A DNA stretch of 64,000 bases from Planctomycetota bacterium (lineage in GTDB: Bacteria; Planctomycetota; UBA8742; UBA2392). This document shows positions 8,305 through 16,668 of the stretch, one piece after another. The translations under genes were made by a program, and so were the position numbers. The notes beneath the pieces were generated by a model, which made no database searches, was not told the origin of the DNA, and worked only from the letters and a program-made list of their open reading frames with translations. Positions within the stretch are counted from its first letter, which is position 1, and each line of letters begins with the position of its first letter. The stretch covers positions 62,001-126,000 of the forward strand of contig JADKGX010000001.1 of NCBI GenBank assembly GCA_016722065.1, given 5' to 3'.

Positions 8305-10008
8305 ATGTCCAACGCCCTTGCCAGATATCTGATTGAGGAGCGCGGTGTCCGGCAGGACAAAGTCGACACCATGTTGCAGCGTTCTCGTGAATCCGGCGAA
8401 AAGCTGGACACAGCGCTGGTCGAAAGCGGCCTGCTGGCCGAATCCGAGATGCTGGAGTATTACGCCACGCAACTGGGCCTGCCCTTTGAGGGCGACCTTT
8501 CCAAGTACAAGCCGCTGCCCAAGTTCTCCGAGAAAGTGCCTGTTGCCTTTGCGCGCAATTACAACCTGGTAGCGCTGGGTGAAGTCAACGGAACGGTTCG
8601 CGTGGCCACTTGCCGGCCGCTGGACCTGTACCCGATGGACGAACTGGCTGGCCTGCTGCGCCAGCCACTGGAACCGGTGCTGGCCCCGCGCGTGGAGATC
8701 AGTGAACTGATCAACCGCAGCTACGCGCAGAAAACCGAAGTCAGCGATGAAGTCGAGCGCGAGCTTGAAGCCGACGGCATGCTGGAGACCGAGTTCGACT
8801 TCGACGAAAAAACCGACATCCTGAACATCGCCACTGCGGCGCCCATCATCAAGCTGGTGAATACGATCTTCAGCCAAAGCCTGCGCATGCGGGCCAGCGA
8901 CATTCACATTCAGCCCAGCGAACACAAGCTGCAGATTCGCTATCGCGTGGACGGCGTGCTGTATGACGTCATGACGCCCAGCAAGAAACTGCAGGACGCG
9001 ATTGTCGCGCGCATCAAGGTGATGGGCAAAATGGACATCGCCGAACGCCGCCTGCCCCAGGACGGCCGCGCCAGCGTCAAGATGGGCGACAACGATGTTG
9101 ACCTGCGTATCAGCACCATTCCCACGAATTATGGCGAGCGCGTGGTGATCCGCTTGCTTGAAAAAAGCAACAAGCAGTTCAACCTGGCCGATATCGGTTT
9201 TGGCAAGGCGCACGAAGACACCTTCCGCACCTATCTGGAATACAGCAACGGCATCATTCTGCTGACCGGCCCCACGGGCTCGGGCAAAACCACCACGCTG
9301 TACGCGGCCATTGCCAGCATCAACCGCCCGGACATCAACATCCTGACGATTGAAGACCCGATTGAATACCAGATGCCGGGGGCCTCGCAGGTTGAAGTGA
9401 ACGAGAAAAAGGGCCTGACCTTTGCCCGCGCGCTGCGCAGCTTTGTGCGCCAGGACCCCGACGTGATCCTGGTGGGCGAAATTCGAGACCTGGAAACCGC
9501 GCAGATCGGTATTCAGTCCGCGCTGACCGGCCACCTTGTGTTCAGCACGCTGCACACCAACGACGCGCCCAGCACCGTGACGCGACTGGTGGACCTTGGG
9601 GTGGAGCCGTTTCTGGTTTCGTCGTCGGTAATCTGCGTGGTGGCCCAGCGCCTGACACGTCGCATCTGCAAAGAATGCAAGCGCACCTATGTGCCCGACG
9701 AGCGCGAACTGCGCAGCTTTGACCTGACCATGGCCGACCTGCCCGACGGCTTTCTGTACCAGGGCGCTGGCTGCGAAGCCTGCTTCAAGACTGGCTACAC
9801 GGGGCGTACAGGCATTCACGAGATCATGCCGATCAACGAAACAATCAAGCAGCAGATTGTCGAAAAGCTGCCGGCGGGCGAAATCAAGCGCGTGGCGGTG
9901 CAGCAGGGCGGGCTGCTTACCCTGCGCATGGACGGCATCAAGAAAGCCCTGGCAGGCAAGACCACGCTTTCTGAAATCGCCACCATCACCCAGCGCGACA
10001 CGTTCTAG
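8305..10008 (+). CDS. gspE: Type II secretion / type IV pilus assembly ATPase
   Basis: The protein has 567 residues, the full length of GspE/PilB. An N-terminal T2SSE_N-type domain (residues 1-150) recognises the inner-membrane platform. The motor domain has Walker A GPTGSGKTT (322-330), the Asp box around TIEDPIEY, Walker B DPDVILVGEIRD (about 384-395) and the His box HLVFSTLHTND. A zinc-binding tetracysteine motif uses C455, C458, C490 and C493. It powers assembly of a pseudopilus or pilus. ATG 8305 follows GGAG. The only other machine component in the window is the secretin at 27.6-30.4 kb. GspE and PilB cannot be told apart here. Confidence 0.92.
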   Translation: MSNALARYLIEERGVRQDKVDTMLQRSRESGEKLDTALVESGLLAESEMLEYYATQLGLPFEGDLSKYKPLPKFSEKVPVAFARNYNLVALGEVNGTVRVATCRPLDLYPMDELAGLLRQPLEPVLAPRVEISELINRSYAQKTEVSDEVERELEADGMLETEFDFDEKTDILNIATAAPIIKLVNTIFSQSLRMRASDIHIQPSEHKLQIRYRVDGVLYDVMTPSKKLQDAIVARIKVMGKMDIAERRLPQDGRASVKMGDNDVDLRISTIPTNYGERVVIRLLEKSNKQFNLADIGFGKAHEDTFRTYLEYSNGIILLTGPTGSGKTTTLYAAIASINRPDINILTIEDPIEYQMPGASQVEVNEKKGLTFARALRSFVRQDPDVILVGEIRDLETAQIGIQSALTGHLVFSTLHTNDAPSTVTRLVDLGVEPFLVSSSVICVVAQRLTRRICKECKRTYVPDERELRSFDLTMADLPDGFLYQGAGCEACFKTGYTGRTGIHEIMPINETIKQQIVEKLPAGEIKRVAVQQGGLLTLRMDGIKKALAGKTTLSEIATITQRDTF

Positions 10009-10107
10009 CGGCAACCCTGGCTTTGGCAGTCTAAGGTCCGCAGCGGGCATCGGCCATGCTATGCTGCAACATGTCGCTGCCGAGACTTGACTGCTGAGGG
10101 GCAACCT

Positions 10108-10479
10108 GTGTCCTCTACCCAACTTGATCGTTTCGCCGCGGCTGCCCTGACCGGGCTGGTCATGCGCGGCCAGATTGACGACGCCGAAGAACTGGCCGTA
10201 GAAGCCTTTCGTATCGGCCGCGCCATGATGGCCCAGCGCCAGCGCCAATCAGAGCTTCCGGACAGCGATGTCGTTCTGGCCGATGTTCTCAGTGCCCCCA
10301 TGGAAGTGCTGGAACTGCCCATGCGCATTGGCAAGAAACTCGCGCAACTGGGCATCACCAGCATTCGCGACCTTACCTTGACCACCGAAAAGGCCGTGCG
10401 CGCCACCGGCTTGAAGGACGAAAGCCTGGACGAAATCAACCAGGCCCTGCACCGCCTTGGCGTGAAGCTGGCAGAGTAA
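10108..10479 (+). CDS. Free-standing RNA polymerase alpha-CTD-like protein
   Basis: The protein has 123 residues. The GTG at 10108 is chosen because GAGGGG lies at good spacing upstream. Residues 65-123 (VLELPMRIGKKLAQLGITSI, then RDLTLTTEKAVRATGLKDES, then LDEINQALHRLGVKL) follow the layout of the RNA polymerase alpha subunit C-terminal domain: LxLSxRxxNCLxxxGI, then DLxxxTExxLLxxxxxGxKSLxEIxxxLxxLGL. In RpoA this helix-hairpin-helix-like domain contacts DNA UP elements and activators. Here it has no alpha N-terminal domain and instead a helical N-terminal segment. A strong terminator follows directly. The role could be a polymerase decoy or adaptor; this is inference. Confidence 0.7.
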   Translation: MSSTQLDRFAAAALTGLVMRGQIDDAEELAVEAFRIGRAMMAQRQRQSELPDSDVVLADVLSAPMEVLELPMRIGKKLAQLGITSIRDLTLTTEKAVRATGLKDESLDEINQALHRLGVKLAE

Positions 10480-10494
10480 GCCCTGCTGCACTAC

Positions 10495-10524
10495 AAAGGC
10501 CCCGCGCCAATGCGCGGGGCCTTT
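10495..10524 (+). terminator. Strong GC hairpin terminator after the alpha-CTD-like gene
   Basis: AAAGGCCCCGCGC (10495-10507) pairs perfectly with GCGCGGGGCCTTT (10512-10524), loop CAAT. The symmetric A/T flanks let it serve both this gene and the convergent methyltransferase gene. Confidence 0.8.
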
Positions 10525-10550
10525 GCGTGAAGCGGCGGGCATGCACGGCG

Positions 10551-11609
10551 CTACTTGCGGGCTTCCAGCACCATGTTGAAAGGCGTCTCTGCGGCCCGGC
10601 GCACTTTCTTGAATCCGCCCTTGCGAACCACATCCGATATGCGGGCCTCGCCAGCCTGCGCGCCCAGCGCCGCACCGACCTCCTGCGAAAGCGATGCCGG
10701 ACAGCACACGCACAACGACGCCGCGTAAAAAACGCGACCCACCGGGTTCAGGTTCTGCTCGGTCGAGTCATGGGCAAAAGGCTCCACGATCATCCAGGTG
10801 CCGCCGGGCTTGAGCGATTTGTAGACGTGCGCTGCCGCACCGGTCGGGTCGCCCATGTCGTGCAGGCAGTCAAAGAATGTCACCAGGTCATAGTCTTTGC
10901 CCGGAAAACCCTTGGCAGGGGCCACTTCGAAGGTGCAACGATCGGCCACGCCGGCGGCTTCGGCGACGGCGCGGGCGCGCTCAATGGAAGGCCGGTGAAA
11001 ATCGAACCCCGTGATTCTGGACTTGGGGTAGGCCTGTGCCATCAGCACGCTGGTCACGCCGTGGCCGCAACCAACGTCCGCAATCGTGCCGCCGGACTGC
11101 AGGCGGGCCTCGACGCCGTCAAGTGCCGGCAGCCACGACCCCACAAGATTCGCCACATAACCCGGGCGGAAGAACTTTTCCGTGCCGACAAACAGGTCAG
11201 CGTGGTGTTCATGCCAGCCCATCCCCTTGCCGGATTGAACAGATTCGGCAATGCGCGGCTCATCCTTCCACAAACTGGACAGCACATAGTAGGCACCTGG
11301 AACGTAGGCAGGGCTGGATTCATCGGCCAGCGCAAAGGCCTGCTCCGGCGAAAGGTGATACTTTCCTGTCGCGGGCGCGTATTCCGCAAACCCGGAAGCC
11401 GCCTGCGCCGCCAGCCACTCGCGCACATAGCGCTCTGCACAACCGGCCTTGGTGGCAAGCTCCGCAGGTGTCATGGGACCGCCGGCGGCCATGGCCTTGA
11501 ACAGCCCCAGTTTCTCGCCAATCAGCACCGTAACGCCGTGCGCGGCCGCGCCGATGTCGGCGACGAATTTGCCCATGAAAGCATTCAACTTGTCCTGATC
11601 GACCTGCAT
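10551..11609 (-). CDS. SAM-dependent methyltransferase with winged-helix N-terminus
   Basis: The protein has 352 residues from ATG 11609, preceded by AGGGGGTAACC. Residues 15-100 form a winged-helix-like dimerisation domain (GLFKAMAAGGPMTPAELATK). The Rossmann methyltransferase domain follows, with motif I IADVGCGHG near residue 180, FDFHRPSIERA, and the acidic segment DLVTFFDCLHDM. The layout is that of the Rv2258c-like class, with KPGGTWMIVEPFA as post-motif strand. The substrate is a small molecule of unknown type. The gene is divergent from a TetR regulator with a palindrome between them, so substrate-responsive repression is likely. Confidence 0.8.
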   Translation of the reverse strand: MQVDQDKLNAFMGKFVADIGAAAHGVTVLIGEKLGLFKAMAAGGPMTPAELATKAGCAERYVREWLAAQAASGFAEYAPATGKYHLSPEQAFALADESSPAYVPGAYYVLSSLWKDEPRIAESVQSGKGMGWHEHHADLFVGTEKFFRPGYVANLVGSWLPALDGVEARLQSGGTIADVGCGHGVTSVLMAQAYPKSRITGFDFHRPSIERARAVAEAAGVADRCTFEVAPAKGFPGKDYDLVTFFDCLHDMGDPTGAAAHVYKSLKPGGTWMIVEPFAHDSTEQNLNPVGRVFYAASLCVCCPASLSQEVGAALGAQAGEARISDVVRKGGFKKVRRAAETPFNMVLEARK

Positions 11610-11646
11610 GGTTACCCCCTGTAAGAACGAGGCGCGCAAGCTAGCC

Positions 11647-11667
11647 TACCTACTAGTAGATAGTCAA
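11647..11667. promoter_or_regulatory. Candidate TetR operator and divergent promoter
   Basis: The core CTACTAGTAG (11650-11659) is a perfect 10-bp palindrome, with outer bases TA and TA extending the symmetry across 11647-11662. On the minus strand TTGACT (11662-11667) is a good -35 box for the methyltransferase gene, placing the palindrome in the spacer. A repressor bound here would block polymerase, which fits autoregulation by the adjacent TetR protein. Confidence 0.55.
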
Positions 11668-11710
11668 GTTTTGGTATGACTTTTTTCGCCTGCCAGGCCA
11701 GGATTCCCTA

Positions 11711-12289
11711 ATGCAGAAACGCGGACACACCGCAGACCAGATACTGGACGTCGCGCAGGCACTGGTGCAGTCCCATGGCTACAACGGCTTTTCCTATGCC
11801 GATGTCGCGCAGGCATTGCGCATTCGAAAACCCAGCATTCACCACCATTTCCCTGCCAAAGCCGACCTGGGCAGGGCACTGATGGCCCGATACCGCCAGC
11901 GCTTTGGTGCTGCCCTGGCCGAGATATCGGCCAGCAACGCCCGGGCCGCGGGAAAACTACAGAAATATGCCAGCCTGTTTCGGAGCGTGCTGCAACAAGA
12001 CAACCGCATGTGCATGTGCGGCATGTTGGCCGCAGACTTCTCCACCCTTCCCCGCCCCCTGCGCGACAGTGTGCGCGACTTTTTTGGCGACAACGAAGAC
12101 TGGTTGGAAGGTGTTCTCAGACTGGGCCGCGCTGACCGTGCCCTGGCCTTTGACGGCCCGCCACGCGCCATGGCCGTGCGCATCCTTGCGGCATTTGAGG
12201 GTGCCATGCTTGTGGCCCGCTCGTTTGAGGACACTTCGCGTTTTGACACGGTGGCACGGGCCGTCCTGGGCGAATTGAAAGCCACGTGA
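11711..12289 (+). CDS. TetR/AcrR family transcriptional regulator
   Basis: The protein has 192 residues. The N-terminal DNA-binding domain includes ILDVAQALVQSHGYNGFSYA, the turn helix DVAQALRIRKPSIHHHF and PAKADLG, all typical of TetR_N. The C-terminal ligand-binding domain contains an unusual MCMCGMLAADF segment, so two Cys near residues 98-100 might sense a thiol-reactive ligand or metal. It most likely controls the divergent methyltransferase gene through the palindrome at 11650-11659. Confidence 0.85.
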   Translation: MQKRGHTADQILDVAQALVQSHGYNGFSYADVAQALRIRKPSIHHHFPAKADLGRALMARYRQRFGAALAEISASNARAAGKLQKYASLFRSVLQQDNRMCMCGMLAADFSTLPRPLRDSVRDFFGDNEDWLEGVLRLGRADRALAFDGPPRAMAVRILAAFEGAMLVARSFEDTSRFDTVARAVLGELKAT

Positions 12290-12324
12290 TTGGCCGGCAG
12301 CCACGGGCGTGCTAAATCGTGTTG

Positions 12325-13218
12325 ATGCGCATCGTGATTGCCGGTGCAACGGGCAGTGTCGGCCGGGCCTTGATCCGCCTGGCGCGTGGTCGTGGCCTGC
12401 ACACCGTGGCGTTGGGGCGTGACGCAACGCGCCTGGCAGGCGCCGGCGCAGACGAATGCCGTGCCGTCGATTTTGGCGACTTGGCAGCCCTGCGTGCTTG
12501 CATTGCGCCCCAGGATGTCGTCTTTTCGGCCTTGGGCGCCAGCGCGTCGCCCAGCCCGTTCATGGGCCGCAAGCGCTATCGCGACGTTGACGTGCCCCTG
12601 AACCGCGCACTGGTGGAGGCCGCCGTTACCGCCAAGGCCGCTCGCTTTCAATACGTATCGCTGGCATTTGGGCGCGACTTGCGCCAGTACGCCTTTGCCG
12701 ACGCCCATGAGCAGGTCGTGGACGCCGTGGTGGCCAGCGGCCTGCCCTACACGATTTTGCGGCCCACGGGCATTTTCTCGACCTTTCGGCGTCTGTGGGG
12801 TTTTGCGCGACTGGGCGTGTTTCCGATTCCCGGCAACCCCGGCTGCAAAAGCAACCCGATTCACGAAGACGACATCGCCAGCAACGCGCTGGACCACCTA
12901 CAGGGCGAAAGCCTGCAACTGGAAATGGGCGGGCCGGACATACTCACACGCCGCGAAATCGGCTTGCTGATGTGCCGCGCCGCAGGCTGGAAACACGGGG
13001 CGACCCTGCGCATGCCCAACTGGTTTCACCTTTTCAACGCCCACCTGCTGGGCGTGATCAGCCCGCGCGTGCTGGACATGCTGCGGTTTTACCTGGCGAT
13101 TTCAGTGTTCGACAACGTTGCGCCGATTGCAGGCCAGCGCCGGCTGGTGGATTACTACGCCCAGGCCGCGACGCAAAAGCCGGGCATTCTTGACGGGCTT
13201 CATCGGTCCGGGTGGTAG
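12325..13218 (+). CDS. NAD(P)-binding atypical SDR / NmrA-like protein
   Basis: The protein has 297 residues. GATGSVGRAL at the N-terminus is the glycine-rich dinucleotide loop of atypical short-chain dehydrogenases. VFSALGAS and LPYTILRPTGIFS match the later strands of NmrA/NAD-dependent epimerase-like proteins. No complete Tyr-x-x-x-Lys catalytic pair is evident, so it may be a redox sensor or act with a partner. ATG 12325 is preferred over GTG 12319 because it starts the beta-strand directly. It follows the TetR gene by 35 bp and may be co-transcribed. Confidence 0.75.
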   Translation: MRIVIAGATGSVGRALIRLARGRGLHTVALGRDATRLAGAGADECRAVDFGDLAALRACIAPQDVVFSALGASASPSPFMGRKRYRDVDVPLNRALVEAAVTAKAARFQYVSLAFGRDLRQYAFADAHEQVVDAVVASGLPYTILRPTGIFSTFRRLWGFARLGVFPIPGNPGCKSNPIHEDDIASNALDHLQGESLQLEMGGPDILTRREIGLLMCRAAGWKHGATLRMPNWFHLFNAHLLGVISPRVLDMLRFYLAISVFDNVAPIAGQRRLVDYYAQAATQKPGILDGLHRSGW

Positions 13219-13488
13219 CGCCGGATAGCCCGACAGGATTGTCGGGCCCACCCTGAGCAGCAGCGCACCGGCCGAGTCAGCGGTACAAACCCCTTCGCCT
13301 GTTGTAATCGCGCCGGTTGCCACTTGGGGCTAATTTACTTTTGTCGGGTACATGAACGCCCGGCGACCTCTGGGCAGCACGGGCACCCGCCCCCCACCGC
13401 GACCCCCGTCGCGCACGCGGAAACCCGCGCTGACCCCAAGTATGGTCCAACCCGGGCGCGAAGGCCAAAGCCACCGCGCCCGCCCGCC
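13219..13488. other. Intergenic region with one palindromic repeat, no gene seen
   Basis: Between the SDR gene and the convergent sirtuin gene I see no supported reading frame. It contains one copy of the CCCGACA-GGAT-TGTCGGG repeat at 13229-13246. The rest is GC-rich with no recognisable RNA gene. Confidence 0.6.
13229..13246. repeat. GACA-type palindromic repeat, copy 1 (half element)
   Basis: CCCGACA-GGAT-TGTCGGG forms a 7-bp stem with a 4-base loop, followed by CCCACC. It is the same half-element that appears in the longer copies at 52.4-52.6 kb and 58.2 kb. Confidence 0.75.
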
Positions 13489-14307
13489 TTAATGCTCTGG
13501 ATGTTGATCCGTTAGCGCCGCCGCAATCGCTGGCAGGGCTTGGCCGGCCTTTGCTTTGATGTGAAAGGCCACAAAATCGCTGATTTCCGTGGGTTCGGGG
13601 TTGATCTCGATTGTCAGCTTGCCTGCGCTGGCGGCCACCAGCATGGGCTGCACGATGTACGGAAACATCGCGCTGGTACCCACGCTGATTACCAGGTCTG
13701 GTGGGCTGTCCAGCAACTCGGCGTACAGGCGCGCGATCTTGTCCTCGGGCAACATTTCGCCAAACAGCACCACGGCCGGGCGGTACACGCCGCCGCAGGG
13801 GCAGCGCGGGGCCTTTCCGGCAGCCATGCAGGCTTGCATGTCCAGGCGCTGTGGCGCCATCGCACCAGTACGCGGGTCGTTGAACTGATTGGCCTTGCCG
13901 CAGACGGTGCAGATCACTTCAAAGGCGTCGCCGTGAATATCAATGACATTTCTGCTGCCCGCCAGCCGGTGCAGGCCGTCGACGTTCTGGGTCAGCAGCA
14001 CGAATCGATCGGCCGTATCCTCGATTTTCGCAATCGCCGCGTGGCCCTCGTTGGGCAGGGCTGCTACGGCTGCGCCAGCAATCTGGAACAGCGCCCGCCA
14101 GGTGCGGTCGGGGTCAGCGGCCAGGGTGTGGGCGCTCAAGGCCTCAATGGTGCGGTCGCCCTCTTGGGGGTCGTCGTAAATGCCGCCCTTGCCGCGATAG
14201 GTTGGAATACCGGATTCCGCACTGATGCCCGCGCCAGTGATTACCCCGACACTGCGCACGCCGCGCAGTGCAAGATGCAGACTTTGCGGAAGTTCGAAGT
14301 CGCCCAT
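13489..14307 (-). CDS. Sirtuin (Sir2) NAD-dependent protein deacylase
   Basis: The protein has 272 residues from ATG 14307. Sir2 hallmarks occur in order: GAGISAESGIPTYRGKGGIY (NAD binding), TQNVDGLHRLAGS, the catalytic-His segment VIDIHGD, zinc Cys pairs CTVCG and CPCGG, RPAVVLFGEMLP, and VGTSAMFPYIVQP. It removes acyl groups from lysines using NAD. The length and motifs match class III/CobB-type bacterial sirtuins. The 5' part of this gene is duplicated at 15681-15897. Confidence 0.92.
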   Translation of the reverse strand: MGDFELPQSLHLALRGVRSVGVITGAGISAESGIPTYRGKGGIYDDPQEGDRTIEALSAHTLAADPDRTWRALFQIAGAAVAALPNEGHAAIAKIEDTADRFVLLTQNVDGLHRLAGSRNVIDIHGDAFEVICTVCGKANQFNDPRTGAMAPQRLDMQACMAAGKAPRCPCGGVYRPAVVLFGEMLPEDKIARLYAELLDSPPDLVISVGTSAMFPYIVQPMLVAASAGKLTIEINPEPTEISDFVAFHIKAKAGQALPAIAAALTDQHPEH

Positions 14308-15680
14308 ACAAGCCGCCGACACGATTGTAAGCCACTTCAGCCGCTCAACAGGCCACAATGTAGCGGTGATGACCGACTATAACCTCAAAGACTGGCAGGC
14401 CGTGCAACGCGCGCAACGCAACGTGGCGCAATGGTTGCAGGGGGTACGGTCTGAAGAAGTGCGCCACCATATGGTTGCGCTGGCGGTGCTGGCGCCGTTG
14501 GCGCTGCTGGCAACGTTGGGCACGGCCTTTGGCATTGGCGCCATGCTGCTGGCCATTGGCGGGCGCGGTTTGGGCCGAAGTGTGCACGGGGTCGACGGCA
14601 TTCAGGCGCTGTACTTTGGGGCCATGGGTTTGGGGCTGCTGATTGTGCTGGCAGGGTTTCCTTACCAGTTCGTGATGTGGCGCAAGCGCCAGACCCGTGT
14701 TTCGCTGCATGGTGGCGGCGTAGAAGTTGCCGACGACCGGCAGCGGCCGGTGTTTCTGGTGCCCACCCAGGACGCCAATGAGGCGGATTGGAACGCGGGC
14801 GACATCATCTGCTTTCCGGCCACGCTGGCGGGCATGGCGGCGCAGCACGTTCTGGCCATGCGCCAACTGGCGGCCTGCGATCTGACCCTGCTGGCCAAGG
14901 TGTTGACGCTGCTGGCGCACCAGGGTAGGCGCATGTCACTCTATGACGTGGAAATGTCGGTGGCGGACGCCAGCCTGCCTAAGGCCCTTGCGGCGCTGCG
15001 CCATGTGCCGGGCGTACTGTGGTGGACGCGCGACCAGGTTGCCGTTTCGGTCAACGACGACCTGCGACGCCAGATTGCCCGCCAGGGCGGCTGGAGAACC
15101 TGAGGGCCCCTTCCTATCCTTGCCCCATGCGAAGCAAGAAGCGAATCCTTAGCGCCTGGCTGGTTTACCTGCGCAAGCCGATTCGGCAATTCCTGCCGTT
15201 GTTCGTGTTTGCCATTCTTACTGTGCTGGCCGGCGGCGTTGCTTTTTATGCACTGTATGACCGGCCGCTGCGCTCGGAATCGCTGTGGGTCACCTTTGCC
15301 CTGCTGACGGGCGAACCCGTCAAGGAGTGGCCCTCTCACTGGCTGCTGGAAGTTCTGCAATACGTGCTGCCGATCATCGGGCTGGTGCTGGTGCTGGACG
15401 GCCTGGTGCGGTTTTTCTTACTACGCCTTTCGGCGCGACGAGATGAGTCCGGAATGGGTCAAGGCCATGGCAACCACACTGCAGAACCACGTCATTCTGT
15501 TCGGGCTGGGCAAGGTCGGGCTGCGCGTGCTGCAGCAACTGGTGGCGCTGAAGCAGGAAGCCATCGTGATTGAAAAGGACCCTAACTGCCCGAACTTTGC
15601 GTGGGCCCGAAAACACGGCGTGCCAATCCGCGTGGGCACCGCGCGCGAAGAGGGCATTCTAGACGACGTGAACGTAACCG
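14091..15680. repeat. Tandem duplication unit 1 (1590 bp)
   Basis: The unit runs from inside the sirtuin gene to a breakpoint inside the TrkA-domain gene. Its left block (14091-14331) is about 97% identical by eye to 15681-15921. Its right block (15072-15680) is about 99% identical to 16614-17224, apart from a 3-bp deletion and a 1-bp insertion. The middle (14332-15071) has diverged strongly. Confidence 0.9.
14369..15103 (+). CDS. Membrane protein of unknown family, copy A
   Basis: The protein has 244 residues from ATG 14369 (MTDYNLKDWQAVQRAQRNVA). Two or three hydrophobic segments lie at about residues 36-65 and 85-105. A soluble C-terminal domain follows, rich in Leu/Ala, with SLYDVEMSVADASLPKAL and ending RQIARQGGWRT. 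Copy B at 15959-16645 is about half identical, although the flanking DNA of both copies is nearly identical. The stop lies 23 bp before the TrkA-type reading frame, suggesting translation as a pair. I do not recognise the family. Confidence 0.7.
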   Translation: MTDYNLKDWQAVQRAQRNVAQWLQGVRSEEVRHHMVALAVLAPLALLATLGTAFGIGAMLLAIGGRGLGRSVHGVDGIQALYFGAMGLGLLIVLAGFPYQFVMWRKRQTRVSLHGGGVEVADDRQRPVFLVPTQDANEADWNAGDIICFPATLAGMAAQHVLAMRQLAACDLTLLAKVLTLLAHQGRRMSLYDVEMSVADASLPKALAALRHVPGVLWWTRDQVAVSVNDDLRRQIARQGGWRT

Positions 15681-15688
15681 GCGCCCGC
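15127..15688 (+). pseudogene. Broken 5' copy of the TrkA-domain transport gene
   Basis: This copies the first half of the gene at 16669-17694. It lacks three bases (one Phe codon) near 15273 and has one extra T in the run near 15414, which shifts the frame after GLVRF. It is cut at 15688, where the sequence joins a reversed piece of the sirtuin gene at the shared octamer GCGCCCGC. The second-half reading frame from 15443 still encodes the intact nucleotide-binding start VILFGLGKVGLRVL. It differs at one visible position (WARKHG versus YARKHG) from the full copy. Confidence 0.85.
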
Positions 15689-15897
15689 CAGGTGCGGTCG
15701 GGGTCGTCGGCCAGGGTGTGGGCGCTCAAGTCCTCAATGGTGCGGTCGCCCTCTTGGGGGTCGTCGTAAATGCCGCCTTTGCCGCGATAGGTTGGAATAC
15801 CGGATTCCGCACTGATGCCTGCGCCAGTGATTACCCCAACACTGCGCACGCCGCGCAGTGCAAGATGCAGACTTTGCGGAAGTTCGAAGTCGCCCAT
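15681..15897 (-). pseudogene. 5' fragment of the sirtuin gene
   Basis: This copies the first 70 or so codons of the sirtuin gene (MGDFELPQSL through the GAGISAESGIP loop to PDRTWRA) and then ends at the duplication junction. It carries 8 differences over the 241-bp block, including ALSAHTLAAD changed to DLSAHTLADD. The start codon is intact, so a short peptide fused to junction sequence could be made, but no function is expected. Confidence 0.85.
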
Positions 15898-15958
15898 ACA
15901 AGCCGCCCACAGGATTGTAAGAGAACCTGCGCGGCTTGGGCGCGAGAATGTGGCTGTC

Positions 15959-16645
15959 ATGCCTGACTACAACCTGAATGACTGGCAAGCCGTAGAGCGC
16001 GCGGAACGCAACGTTGCGCAGTGGCTGGCGGAACGGCGAGGCGGCGAGGTCCGCGGCCATCTCTTGGCCGCATCAGTGCTGTTCCCACTTTCGTTGATAG
16101 CGGCAGTCGGCATCGCAATCGGGTTCGGATTTGTGGGCATGATCATGGGGGCTTACATCTTCGCATTTCTGGCCGCAGCGGTTGTGGTTGTTGTCGCTTA
16201 CCCCGTGCAATACCTCCGCTGGCGCAAGGGGCTTACGCGTGTGTCACTTCACGGCGGCGGCCTGACGGTGGACGACGATGTTCCGCCAACCACACTGCTG
16301 ATCCGCACCGGCGAATCCGCCGACAACGACTGGGATGTTGGCGACACGTTGTTGTTCCCGGCCACTATCGCGGGCATGGGCTTGCAGCACGTTTCTGCTG
16401 CCATCCAGCTTTCCAAGGCCGACCTGGGGTTGATTGCAAAGGTGTTGACCGCGCTGGCACACAGCGACCGCCGTACCAGCCTGTACGACTTGGAACTGGT
16501 GGTTGCCGACGCGCGCCTGCCAGCAGCCCTGCGTGCGCTGCGGCACTGGCCGGGCGTGGTCTGGCACGTTCGAGACCAGGTAGCCCTGGCTGTCAACGAT
16601 GAGTTGCGCAGCGAGATTGCCCGCCAGGGCGGCTGGAGAACCTGA
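15959..16645 (+). CDS. Membrane protein of unknown family, copy B
   Basis: The protein has 228 residues from ATG 15959 (MPDYNLNDWQAVERAERNVA). It shares the N-terminal motif, two hydrophobic segments and the C-terminal SLYDLELVVADARLPAAL domain with copy A, and the two end identically (ARQGGWRT). Most differences are substitutions spread along the gene, plus a shorter membrane loop. It is the copy that precedes the intact TrkA-domain gene by 23 bp. Confidence 0.7.
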   Translation: MPDYNLNDWQAVERAERNVAQWLAERRGGEVRGHLLAASVLFPLSLIAAVGIAIGFGFVGMIMGAYIFAFLAAAVVVVVAYPVQYLRWRKGLTRVSLHGGGLTVDDDVPPTTLLIRTGESADNDWDVGDTLLFPATIAGMGLQHVSAAIQLSKADLGLIAKVLTALAHSDRRTSLYDLELVVADARLPAALRALRHWPGVVWHVRDQVALAVNDELRSEIARQGGWRT

Positions 16646-16668
16646 GGGCCCCTTCCTATCCTTGCCCC

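Noticed and set aside
13277..13515. Short frames between the SDR and sirtuin genes
   Set aside because: Pro/Arg-rich on both strands, no start signals, and no similarity to a known small protein.
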